From: Gammaproteobacteria bacterium
GTDB lineage: Bacteria > Pseudomonadota > Gammaproteobacteria > GRL18
DNA: 34,896 bases
Assembly: GCA_026196615.1 (NCBI GenBank)
Contig: JAPHSW010000192.1
Location: 1 to 34,896, forward strand
Reading direction: 5' to 3'
The position numbers and the translations under genes are program-made. Every line of letters starts with the position of its first letter. The stretch's first letter is position 1. Of the stretch, positions 1-7,196 are shown in pieces. A model generated the notes under the pieces. It saw only the letters and a program-made list of their open reading frames with translations, was not told where the DNA came from and did no database searches.

Positions 1-974
1 AGGAAATCACTTACAACTTGAGCAGCACATCGGTTAACAATGTCTTTAGCAGTGTTCAAAGCGGTCATTCCATCAAGGTGGAAGAGGAGCAATCCCAAAA
101 TACTGAAGTGAATCATGTCCATGAAACCGTTGCGACCTTAAACCTTCAAAATCACCTCTTTGCTCAAATGAATACCACCAATGATGATGATAGTGCGGCT
201 TTACGTCGTCAGTCGACGGTGACACCTGATGTGATTGCAGTGGAAAATGCGGCCTTATTCTACTATCATAATGACCATCTGGGGACACCACAAACAATAA
301 CAGATGAAAACCAACAAGTGGTCTGGCAAGGGCATTATTCGCCGTTTGGGGAAGTGACGCTCTCCACCGCGATGATTGAAAACAATCTGCGGTTTGCGGG
401 GCAGTATTTTGATGATGAGAGTGGGTTGCATTACAACTACTTTCGGTATTATGACCCTCAGTTAGGAAGGTACATTACCAGTGACCCCATTGGGCTTAGT
501 GGCGGCTTAAACACTTATGGTTACGTTTATCAAAATCCTCTTAGATGGATAGATCCTTTTGGTCTTGAAACAAACTTGATAACAACCCGTGACTACGGAG
601 TTGGTAGCCATTCAGCTATACATATTGATAGAGGTAATGGTGAGCCTATACTATATGACCCCAATGGTTCATATAGACCACCGAGCAAAATACCTCGTGG
701 TTCTGGCGATATATATTCTGGAGATGATGCCAATTTAGATGATTATATGCAGCATCATAAAGAAAGTGGTAGTGAAGTAAGTAAAACACCACTTAATTTG
801 ACTCCAGAACAAGAGCGCCTATTAGAAGAAAATATAATAAACCAACCTTCTAGTCCTCCTTTTGGTTGTGCAATACAAACATCAAGTGTCATTGGTGGTG
901 TTTGTAGTGATATATCTCCTACTTGGCTTCCTGGCACCCTTGAAGATCAGGCAAAAAAATCAAGCTGTCCTTAA
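1..974 (+). CDS. Rhs protein C-terminus with permuted papain-like toxin tip (5' partial)
   Basis: The reading frame is open to the left edge, so this is the 3' end of a larger rhs gene; the first in-frame TTG (18) is probably not the true start. Numbered from that TTG, residues 82-112 carry a YD/Rhs repeat (HNDHLGTP), and 125-183 are the conserved Rhs core with [11 protein letters not shown] and the closing DPFGL motif, where family members self-cleave. The last 135 residues are the variable toxin. SHSAIHI (His198), YDPNGSY and a later FGCAIQTSS (Cys284) follow the His-then-Cys order of permuted NlpC/P60-like papain folds seen on other Rhs tips. The likely role is a contact-delivered effector that cuts an amide or ester bond; the substrate is unknown. 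Base composition drops from fairly GC-balanced core to AT-rich tip, as is usual for swapped rhs tips. The next gene is the likely immunity gene. Confidence 0.9.
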   Translation, partial: EITYNLSSTSVNNVFSSVQSGHSIKVEEEQSQNTEVNHVHETVATLNLQNHLFAQMNTTNDDDSAALRRQSTVTPDVIAVENAALFYYHNDHLGTPQTITDENQQVVWQGHYSPFGEVTLSTAMIENNLRFAGQYFDDESGLHYNYFRYYDPQLGRYITSDPIGLSGGLNTYGYVYQNPLRWIDPFGLETNLITTRDYGVGSHSAIHIDRGNGEPILYDPNGSYRPPSKIPRGSGDIYSGDDANLDDYMQHHKESGSEVSKTPLNLTPEQERLLEENIINQPSSPPFGCAIQTSSVIGGVCSDISPTWLPGTLEDQAKKSSCP

Positions 975-1002
975 TAACTTCACTAGGATATAGAAATAAA
1001 AT

Positions 1003-1443
1003 ATGGCTCATTATTTTAAAAAAAAAATAATAGTAACATTAATGGTTATATCCTTTTTTTTACTATTATCTGAAACAATACTTCTACCTTGGTTTAAAGC
1101 ATTTATTAAGACAGGAGATCATCAGGTTTATCTGATTATCTACTATCTACTCATGTTTTTATTTTTACCTCTTATATTAAAAATTGAAAAAAAGCCATTT
1201 TTATTGGTAGCTCTAATAGGTTTATTATTAGGATTGCTTTTTTCTTTAATATCAATAATATTTTTAGGGATTTATCAAGGAGGAATAGATATATGGATCA
1301 ATGCTTATAATAGTTATGGAATATCATATTTTATTAGTACTATATGGGGAGCATTTATATTAGGTGGTTGGCTGTTTGGACTATTAATATTTGTTCTATC
1401 AAGATTTTCAATAAGATATATTAAAAATATTAGACAGTCATAA
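1003..1443 (+). CDS. Small four-TM membrane protein, putative Rhs immunity protein
   Basis: 146 residues with about four hydrophobic helices (around 8-30, 43-60, 66-92 and 108-133) and a basic C-terminus, so an inner-membrane protein. It starts 28 bp after the rhs stop and is very AT-rich, which is typical of the immunity gene that travels with an rhs tip. I do not recognise its family. The role as immunity protein rests on position alone: the gene directly after an Rhs toxin end usually encodes its antidote. A multi-TM immunity protein would suit a toxin acting at or beyond the inner membrane, but this is inference. No good ribosome binding site is visible; AGGAT lies about 14 bases upstream. 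Confidence 0.6.
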   Translation: MAHYFKKKIIVTLMVISFFLLLSETILLPWFKAFIKTGDHQVYLIIYYLLMFLFLPLILKIEKKPFLLVALIGLLLGLLFSLISIIFLGIYQGGIDIWINAYNSYGISYFISTIWGAFILGGWLFGLLIFVLSRFSIRYIKNIRQS

Positions 1444-1471
1444 CTTGAATGTGTGTATGATGACAAACTAA

Positions 1472-2056
1472 AATAGTGTATTAATACACTACAACTACCA
1501 TCGGTACTATGACCCAAGTTTAGGGAGATACATCACTTCTGACCCTATTGGTTTAGAAGGTGGACTCAATACTTATTCTTATGTTGAAAATAACCCCCTA
1601 AACTGGGTAGATCCCTATGGTTTAATACGTTGGAGTGGAAGCTATAAATCAAAAGGTGGTAGCCTTGGAATTGGAGGTACAATAATTGAATATGAACTGA
1701 CATCTGAATGTATTAATGGAAAAAGAGCTGTTATTAAAGTAAGGCTTACTGGTGGAACAATTGGAAAAGGATGGGGAATTACTGATAGCAGAGGCCCGAT
1801 AGCATTTGAAGATCATAAAGATAAAATTGATCCAGATATTTTTAATGGTTCAGGGGGATCAGTTGGGGGCAGCATAGTTATTGGGAAAGGCGGAGGTGTT
1901 AGTAAGACAAGACTGGGAGATGCCTTTTCAAGACCTGCTAATGGTGAGACTAAAGGTCTTGAAGTAGGAGTTGGGATTTCACAAGGATATTCAAGAAGAG
2001 TAGGCCCTGTTCGTTGGGAAGATTGTGATCCTTCATCTTGTTTGACAGGGATATAA
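1472..2056 (+). pseudogene. Orphan Rhs tip: core fragment plus second toxin end, no start codon
   Basis: An open frame follows a stop at 1469-1471 and has no ATG, GTG or TTG ahead of the Rhs homology. Translation gives the end of an Rhs core ([19 protein letters not shown] at about 1487-1543, closing with DPYGL at about 1613-1627), then about 142 residues of different C-terminal domain. That domain is glycine-rich with [18 protein letters not shown] and GGSVGGS, ends in two cysteines near the terminus, and is of no family I recognise. Over 47 core residues it matches the upstream Rhs at 37 positions, yet the DNA differs at many silent sites, so it is not a fresh duplication of the resident core. 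This is the pattern of an orphan rhs-CT/contact-dependent toxin cassette: silent by itself, and able to replace the active tip by recombination in the shared core. Confidence 0.8.
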
Positions 2057-2163
2057 TGATATTTTATTTATCATATAGCAATTTTAACTTTCTGTAGACG
2101 TGACTAGTAGGGATTAAAGTGAACTTATTTATAACTTTAAACTATCTGTTGAATAAAACTGTT

Positions 2164-2688
2164 ATGAAGAATATTTCTTTTTGTTTTTTGATTTCTTTTT
2201 TAATTGGTTGCAGTGAACCATATGATGATTTAGAAAAAGATTTTTTTGCTAAATCCAAAATCGAAGGAAAAATAATAAAGTCAAAATCAATTACGCTTAC
2301 AAGCACTTATAATCAGGATGTTTATGACTTTCGAGATAATTCAACAGTAAAATTATCACCCCAATTTGTTGAAATTGATATAAACATTCCAACTTATGAA
2401 AAAGTACAAATACCCCATGAAAAAATTAGTGGTTGCGGAATGACTTGTTTTGACTCTAATACTTGGTATTCGGATATTTTACTCGGCTCTAAAGGCATAG
2501 AGATTAGTTTTTATAAGTCAAATGAAATTATAGATTGGTGTTGGGAAGCTGGATTACCTATGATTACAGGTAAAGACAAACGGAATTGGATGTATAACGG
2601 TGATAGCCTCCCAAACTCTGAAGGTTATATTCAAGTTGACAGAGAAGAATATAAACGACAGACGATACGTAGATGTCAAGGTTATTAA
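2164..2688 (+). CDS. Small lipoprotein, putative immunity protein of the orphan Rhs tip
   Basis: I start it at ATG 2164, because this gives a normal lipoprotein signal: a short basic N-end (MKN), a hydrophobic stretch and a lipobox L-I-G-C, with the acylated cysteine at residue 16. An in-frame GTG at 2119 has a better ribosome binding site (TAGGGA) but would put 15 extra residues in front of the signal. The mature part is about 159 residues and carries a CGMTC pair and a C-terminal R-R-C; no family is recognised. It sits about 110 bp after the orphan Rhs tip, where an immunity gene is expected, and is AT-rich. If it is immunity, its periplasm-facing location suggests the orphan toxin acts in the periplasm. 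That is inference. Confidence 0.6.
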   Translation: MKNISFCFLISFLIGCSEPYDDLEKDFFAKSKIEGKIIKSKSITLTSTYNQDVYDFRDNSTVKLSPQFVEIDINIPTYEKVQIPHEKISGCGMTCFDSNTWYSDILLGSKGIEISFYKSNEIIDWCWEAGLPMITGKDKRNWMYNGDSLPNSEGYIQVDREEYKRQTIRRCQGY

Positions 2689-2691
2689 CAT

Positions 2692-2919
2692 ATGAAATGT
2701 CCAAATTGTGAACATGAAATGACCCCTGGCCATATAAAAATTAAAGGTTCGATATTGGGGTTTATTATCATTGGATTATCATGGATGCAATTATATTTTT
2801 ATCCAAATGGAGATAAAACAAAGAAAATAGCGTTAGTTGAACCATATGAGAAAAAAGTAAGTCATTATTGTTCAATATGTAAATCTGTTTTTATAACAAA
2901 GAAAGATAAATATTATTAA
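2692..2919 (+). CDS. Small zinc-ribbon protein with one membrane segment
   Basis: 75 residues. It has CPNC at the N-end (Cys3, Cys6) and CSIC near the C-end (Cys60, Cys63), a split four-cysteine metal-binding knuckle. Between them lies one hydrophobic stretch (about 19-37). The arrangement resembles small DUF6487-type zinc-ribbon proteins, which are often found in toxin-immunity neighbourhoods; that family name is from memory and unchecked. The start is 3 bp after the lipoprotein stop, so the two are probably co-transcribed. It could be a second immunity protein or cargo from an earlier tip exchange. Confidence 0.55.
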   Translation: MKCPNCEHEMTPGHIKIKGSILGFIIIGLSWMQLYFYPNGDKTKKIALVEPYEKKVSHYCSICKSVFITKKDKYY

Positions 2920-2995
2920 ATAAACGGCAATTAATTGAAGCCCCCATTAAATGAATCACCCAAAGTTCTGCTTCCACAAGGCTTTTTAGTTATTA

Positions 2996-3241
2996 TCAAC
3001 TTGCTTTAGCTTTGATTTGATCAGCTTCAATAAAGGTATCAATAATTTGTAATAACTGCCGTTTCTTTGTTGTCTCCATTTTATCAATCTGATGAATGCG
3101 CCGATGTAATCGTGTATCAGGTTGTCTGCTCTTCTTTAACGGTGCGATCCCTAATAACTCATCAGAAGTCACATTCAAAACATCGACCATCACAGGCAAT
3201 AATGATGATGGTGGATACTCAGTACAATATATCCAGGCCAC
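2996..3241 (-). pseudogene. C-terminal remnant of an XRE-type transcriptional regulator
   Basis: The readable part, from YPPSSLLPVM to the end, matches the tail of Cro/C1-type repressors: the last helix of the HTH domain (LLPVMVDVLNVTSDELLGI) followed by the charged tail helix of such regulators (RRIHQIDKM, RQLLQIIDTFIEADQ). The first three helices, including the recognition helix, are missing. Ahead of YPP the frame reads unrelated residues (MAWIYCTE) and soon meets stops. The nominal ATG is therefore not a real start and the gene is broken, probably by the same event that left the repeats at 3427-3498. Nothing suggests it is expressed. Confidence 0.7.
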
Positions 3242-3719
3242 CCATCAAATAAAAACTGATTGAGTGGCTTTCGTTTCTTCGTAAAAAACACCATATTTCT
3301 GAGCTTTCTTAACCCCACTTTCATGACTCCCTCCAAGCTATATTGACACATATGATGCAGGCATTATTTCTGCCTTCGAAACAGCTTCTGCTATTCAATA
3401 AATTCCCAATTTAGTGCAGTACAAAACAGAATGGGGTGCAGCCTTAAACAGCACAGGGGGTTCAATGAGGCCAGCACGGGGTGCAATTAGGGCCAGCAAA
3501 TGCACTAAAATAAGCTAATTATTATGGGAACCCCATATATAATATCCGTATTTGAATTGCCTTTAGTAAATCATCTAATGCACAATTGAAGAAATTCGAT
3601 AAATTTATAACCCTAATCCATTCTTTTCGGTAATTTAGCCGACTTAAGCTCTTCCACTCAACGCTAAAATCAACGATAATGCTCTCCTCTTCTTTAGGAC
3701 TATTTGGTAATATTTAACC
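3242..3719. other. Gene-free stretch between XRE remnant and P-loop gene
   Basis: About 480 bp without a convincing reading frame on either strand. It holds the imperfect direct repeats listed separately (3427-3498). The - strand at about 3250-3340 reads a short open stretch (ESGVKKAQKYGVFYEE) that may be debris of another gene but is not one I recognise. The right part (3500-3719) is AT-rich and presumably contains the promoter of the next gene. No consensus promoter stood out. Confidence 0.5.
3427..3498. repeat. Cluster of about 22-bp imperfect direct repeats, possible IS end
   Basis: Two abutting units, GGGGGTTCAATGAGGCCAGC (3456-3475) and GGGGTGCAATTAGGGCCAGC (3478-3497), share the GGGGT-CAAT-GGCCAGC pattern. 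A third, poorer unit (GGGGTGCA...CAGCA, 3433-3453) precedes them. Repeated transposase-binding units of this size near an end are a known trait of IS21-family elements. No transposase gene is in the window, so at most this is a remnant or a solo end. It is more GC-rich than its surroundings. Confidence 0.4.
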
Positions 3720-4568
3720 ATGAAATTTACGATTGATGAATTCCGTCACTGGGAAAACAAAAAAGTGACATTACTCGGTATGTCAGGTGTTGGTAAAACT
3801 TATCTATCAACACTTTTAAGGGATTCACAGTGGTTCCATTTTTCTGGTGACTATCGAATTGGTACTCGATATCTTGATGAACCCATCATGGACATGATAA
3901 AACAGCAAGCAATGCAAGTTCCTTTTTTAAAAGAATTGCTCCGAAATGACTGGATTTCCATCGAAAACAATATCAAAGTTCATGATTTGGGACCTGTTTT
4001 AAGTTACATTGGAAAGTTAGGTAACCCTGAGCTTGGTGGCATTGAATTAGAGGATTTTATCCATAGACAAAACTGTTATCGTGAAGGTGAAGTGGCTACG
4101 ATGATGGAAGTACCAAGTTTTATTAACAAAGCACAAAACATCTATGGCTATAAACATTTTGTAAATGACGTGGGTGGTAGTCTCTGTGAGTTAGATGATC
4201 CTAAAGTCATTAATACACTGGTCGATCACACCTTAATTCTTTATATTCAGGTCACCAATAAAGAAGAAGAAGATAAACTGATTCAGCGTGCACAAAGTGC
4301 ACCCAAACCTCTTTATTATCGCCCAGAATTTTTACAAAAAGAACTGGCAGTGTATCTCAGGGAAAATAATATTGATTATGCTGCACAAATGGTTCCTGAT
4401 GATTTCACTCGATGGATTTTTCCCAGACTATTCCATTCAAGAGTACCCAGGTATGAGCAAATAGCCCAGCCTCATGGTTATACTGTCACATCTGAAGAAG
4501 TCAGTCAGGTTCGTGATCAACAAGATTTTTTACATTTACTTGAAACAGCAATAGCTAGAGCAAACTAA
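3720..4568 (+). CDS. P-loop ATPase of unknown function encoded next to metA
   Basis: 282 residues, soluble, with a Walker A motif GMSGVGKT at 20-27 close to the N-terminus. After it comes FSGDYRIGTRYLDEPI, similar in layout to the substrate-binding part of small-molecule kinases. A VNDVGGSLCELDD segment (about 149-161) could be the Walker B/switch-like region, followed by a hydrophobic strand (HTLILYIQVTN). I know of no assigned function. It lies 83 bp before metA on the same strand, so co-expression is likely. A kinase or nucleotide-dependent helper for sulfur amino-acid metabolism is only a guess from position. Confidence 0.75.
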   Translation: MKFTIDEFRHWENKKVTLLGMSGVGKTYLSTLLRDSQWFHFSGDYRIGTRYLDEPIMDMIKQQAMQVPFLKELLRNDWISIENNIKVHDLGPVLSYIGKLGNPELGGIELEDFIHRQNCYREGEVATMMEVPSFINKAQNIYGYKHFVNDVGGSLCELDDPKVINTLVDHTLILYIQVTNKEEEDKLIQRAQSAPKPLYYRPEFLQKELAVYLRENNIDYAAQMVPDDFTRWIFPRLFHSRVPRYEQIAQPHGYTVTSEEVSQVRDQQDFLHLLETAIARAN

Positions 4569-4596
4569 AATTTAGTTTTAAACGAACTTCTTTATA

Positions 4597-4611
4597 AATC
4601 ACTCAGTGATT
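4597..4611. promoter_or_regulatory. 15-bp palindrome upstream of metA (possible operator)
   Basis: AATCACTCAGTGATT is a perfect 7+1+7 palindrome located 41 bp before the metA start. A one-base centre is too tight for an RNA hairpin loop, so it looks more like a binding site for a dimeric regulator. It does not match the MetJ box (AGACGTCT-type repeats) and I cannot name a regulator. Confidence 0.3.
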
Positions 4612-4651
4612 CACCGATTACAGGTTCAAATTAAGCAGAGAATTAAACAAT

Positions 4652-5743
4652 ATGCCATTAGTTGCACACAATCAATTACCTTCATTTGAACGTCTACGAG
4701 ACGAAGGAATTAAAGTATTAACTCCTGTTACTGCACAACATCAGGATATACGTGAGTTACATATCGGTTTATTGAATATGATGCCTGATGCTGCACTCAG
4801 TGCAACTGAAAGGCAGTTTTTTCGTCTTATTGGTGAAAGTAATCCTATCGCACAGTTTTATGTCCACCCATTTACTCTTGATGAAATCCCACGTTCAGAC
4901 AAGGCTCGTGATTATTTATCTCAATATTATGAGTCGTTCGAAGATATCAAAAAAATGGGACTTGATGCTTTGATTATTACCGGTGCTAATGTCTCAGGTT
5001 CAGAACTTTCCAATCAATCTTTCTGGAAACCTTTGATAGAAGTCTTTGATTGGGCATGGAACAATGTCACCTCAACACTATGTTCTTGTCTAGCAACTCA
5101 CGCCGTTATGGAGTTTCGTTATGGTCAAAAGCGTATCCTTCAGGACAAAAAAACCTGGGGAGTTTTCGCTCATCACCTGGTTGCAACAAAGTCAAATAAA
5201 AAACACAGCAAGCAACACCCTCTGATTAAGGATATTAATACTCGTTTTGACGTACCTCATTCACGTTGGAATGTTGTTACATCAGAACAATTTAAACATA
5301 AAAACCTTAAAATATTAGTTGAATCAGATGATGAAATGGTTCACCTTGCCACAAGTCCAGATGGGTTTAGACACGTTTTATTTCAGGGTCACCCTGAATA
5401 TGATCCCATTTCATTACTCAAGGAATACAAACGTGAAGTGATGTTGTATCAGCAAGGTCAGCTGGAACAATATCCTCCATTCCCTGAACATTATCTTGGT
5501 GTTTTTGAAAAAGCTATTTTAAGTGAATATGCTTTTCGATGTGATGAAGCACGTCAACAAGGAAACGAGTTACCTGAATTTCCAGAAGCACTTGTTAGCC
5601 AAAATATCGATATTACCTGGCATGATACGGCAGTAGAAGTGGTTGGTAACTGGATGGGTTTAATTTATCAAATAACTCATAATGATCGTCATATTCCTTT
5701 CATGGATGATATTGATCCTGAAAATCCACTGAATTTGGAATAG
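4652..5743 (+). CDS. metA: Homoserine O-acyltransferase (MetA family)
   Basis: Transfers an acyl group from acyl-CoA to the hydroxyl of L-homoserine, the committed step to methionine; cytoplasmic. The MetA family is clear from the N-terminal RELHIGLLNMMPDAALSATE, the GANVSGSE loop (111-118) and the STLCSCLATHA segment, whose Cys146 aligns with the E. coli nucleophile (Cys142). FQGHPEYD supplies His247 and Glu249 of the active site. At 363 residues it is longer than E. coli MetA (309), with an extended C-terminus. The residue that tracks succinyl (Gly) versus acetyl (Glu) preference in characterised enzymes appears to be Ser115 here, so the acyl donor is open. The product's substrate is made by the pathway of the hom gene at 23580. 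modA starts 5 bp downstream. Confidence 0.92.
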   Translation: MPLVAHNQLPSFERLRDEGIKVLTPVTAQHQDIRELHIGLLNMMPDAALSATERQFFRLIGESNPIAQFYVHPFTLDEIPRSDKARDYLSQYYESFEDIKKMGLDALIITGANVSGSELSNQSFWKPLIEVFDWAWNNVTSTLCSCLATHAVMEFRYGQKRILQDKKTWGVFAHHLVATKSNKKHSKQHPLIKDINTRFDVPHSRWNVVTSEQFKHKNLKILVESDDEMVHLATSPDGFRHVLFQGHPEYDPISLLKEYKREVMLYQQGQLEQYPPFPEHYLGVFEKAILSEYAFRCDEARQQGNELPEFPEALVSQNIDITWHDTAVEVVGNWMGLIYQITHNDRHIPFMDDIDPENPLNLE

Positions 5744-5748
5744 TTCAA

Positions 5749-6513
5749 ATGCCAAAAAGATACTTATTTCTTTTTTGTATATTACTGAGTTCACTCAACA
5801 TTTCTATTGCTGATGAAATTCGGATCGCAACAGCAAGTAATTTTACTGAACCTTTAAAAATCATCGCTCAACAATTTGAACAGAAAACTGATCATAAAGT
5901 CACTATTATTTCTGGTTCAACTGGTAAACTCTATGCTCAAATAAAACATGGTGCACCATTTGATGCCTTTTTTTCCGGAGATATTAAAAGAGCAGAGTTA
6001 TTAGACAAAGAAAATGTCGCAATACCCAATAGCCGCTTTACCTATGCCATAGGAAAATTGGTTTTATGGAGTCCAATAAAAAACTACATCGACCAACAGG
6101 AACAAACACTTCAGCACAAACAATTTCGATATCTTGCCATTGCAAATCCTAAACTCGCTCCTTATGGTAAAGCAGCTCAAGAATTTTTACAAAAACAACA
6201 TCTTTGGGAACAATTAAAAAATCGTATGGTTCGTGGTGAAAATATTAGCCAAACTTTCCAGTTTGTAAAAAGCGGTAATGCTGAATTAGGTCTTGTGGCA
6301 TACTCTCAAATCAAGAAACCCAATTCTCCCATTGAAGGCTCTTATTGGAAAATTCCAAAGACATTTTATACACCAGTCAAACAACAGGCAGTACTACTGA
6401 ATGATAAAAAACCTGTTCATGATTTTTATGACTTTGTTAAAAGCCCTGAGTCACTCAATATCATTAAAAGTTATGGCTATAGCCTTGATATAAAAGATTC
6501 CCATGCTCAGTGA
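5749..6513 (+). CDS. modA: Molybdate ABC transporter substrate-binding protein
   Basis: Periplasmic oxyanion-binding protein that delivers molybdate (or tungstate) to ModB. 254 residues with a cleavable signal peptide (hydrophobic about 5-20, cleavage near IADEI at 21-23). The ligand-site motifs are visible: [10 protein letters not shown] after the first strand, [11 protein letters not shown], and [11 protein letters not shown], which are the family's anion-binding loops. The start lies 5 bp after the metA stop and overlaps its ribosome binding region (GGAATAG), so it may be read through from metA. The end overlaps modB by 11 bases, typical of coupled translation. Confidence 0.93.
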   Translation: MPKRYLFLFCILLSSLNISIADEIRIATASNFTEPLKIIAQQFEQKTDHKVTIISGSTGKLYAQIKHGAPFDAFFSGDIKRAELLDKENVAIPNSRFTYAIGKLVLWSPIKNYIDQQEQTLQHKQFRYLAIANPKLAPYGKAAQEFLQKQHLWEQLKNRMVRGENISQTFQFVKSGNAELGLVAYSQIKKPNSPIEGSYWKIPKTFYTPVKQQAVLLNDKKPVHDFYDFVKSPESLNIIKSYGYSLDIKDSHAQ

Positions 6514-7195
6514 TTCCGATCTAACAGCTCTTCTCATCACATTAAAGCTAGCGGCTGTAACAACCGTCATTTTGCTTTTAATTGGGACACCCATTGCCTG
6601 GTGGCTGGCACGTTCTCGTTGGCGTTATAAATTTTTTATCGAAGCTATCATTGCTCTACCACTTGTTCTCCCCCCCACTGTTCTGGGGTTTTATTTATTA
6701 ATTGCACTTGGTCCCAATGGTCCAATTGGTGGCTTTATGCAACTGTTTGGTGGTCAACCACTTGCCTTTACTTTTACAGGTTTAGTCATTGGCTCAGTTT
6801 TCTACTCAATGCCATTTGTCATACAACCTTTGCAAAGTGCCTTCCATGCCATTGGACACAGACCTCTCGAAGTTGCAGCCACTCTTGGAGCATCACCTCT
6901 TGATCGTTTTTTTACTGTAGCTGTCCCTCTTGCTCGCCCAGGTTTTTTAACAGCAACCGTTCTCGGCTTTGCTCATACTATTGGTGAATTTGGGGTTGTA
7001 CTCATGATTGGAGGTAATATTCCAGGACAAACTCAAGTCTTGTCTATCGCCATATATGATCACGTAGAAGTACTTGAATACTCTCAAGCTCACTGGTTAT
7101 CAGGTGGCTTATTAATATTATCATTTCTCATGTTGATCAGTGTTTATGCACTTAATCGTCGCTTTGCATTACCGAAAATTGGTGGTGATTTATAA
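6503..7195 (+). CDS. modB: Molybdate ABC transporter permease
   Basis: Inner-membrane channel subunit of the ModABC importer. 230 residues with about five membrane helices (12-32, 48-70, 86-105, 147-165 and 198-215). The cytoplasmic coupling motif for the ATPase is seen at [20 protein letters not shown] followed by ARPG, the EAA loop of this family, and [11 protein letters not shown] is also characteristic of ModB. It overlaps modA by 11 bases, and its stop (7193-7195) is one base before the modC start, so the three genes form one unit. Confidence 0.94.
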   Translation: MLSDSDLTALLITLKLAAVTTVILLLIGTPIAWWLARSRWRYKFFIEAIIALPLVLPPTVLGFYLLIALGPNGPIGGFMQLFGGQPLAFTFTGLVIGSVFYSMPFVIQPLQSAFHAIGHRPLEVAATLGASPLDRFFTVAVPLARPGFLTATVLGFAHTIGEFGVVLMIGGNIPGQTQVLSIAIYDHVEVLEYSQAHWLSGGLLILSFLMLISVYALNRRFALPKIGGDL

Positions 7196-7196
7196 C

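Noticed and set aside
3067-3252. Short + strand frame opposite the XRE remnant
   Set aside because: No ribosome binding site, no family resemblance, and it is antisense to a recognisable protein remnant.
4569-4651. SAM riboswitch upstream of metA
   Set aside because: The 83-bp gap is too short for SAM-I and lacks SAM-I, SAM-II or SAM/SAH core motifs; only a palindrome is seen.
7140-7196. Longer modC starting inside modB
   Set aside because: ModC similarity begins at ATG 7197, and the upstream codons lie wholly inside the modB reading frame.
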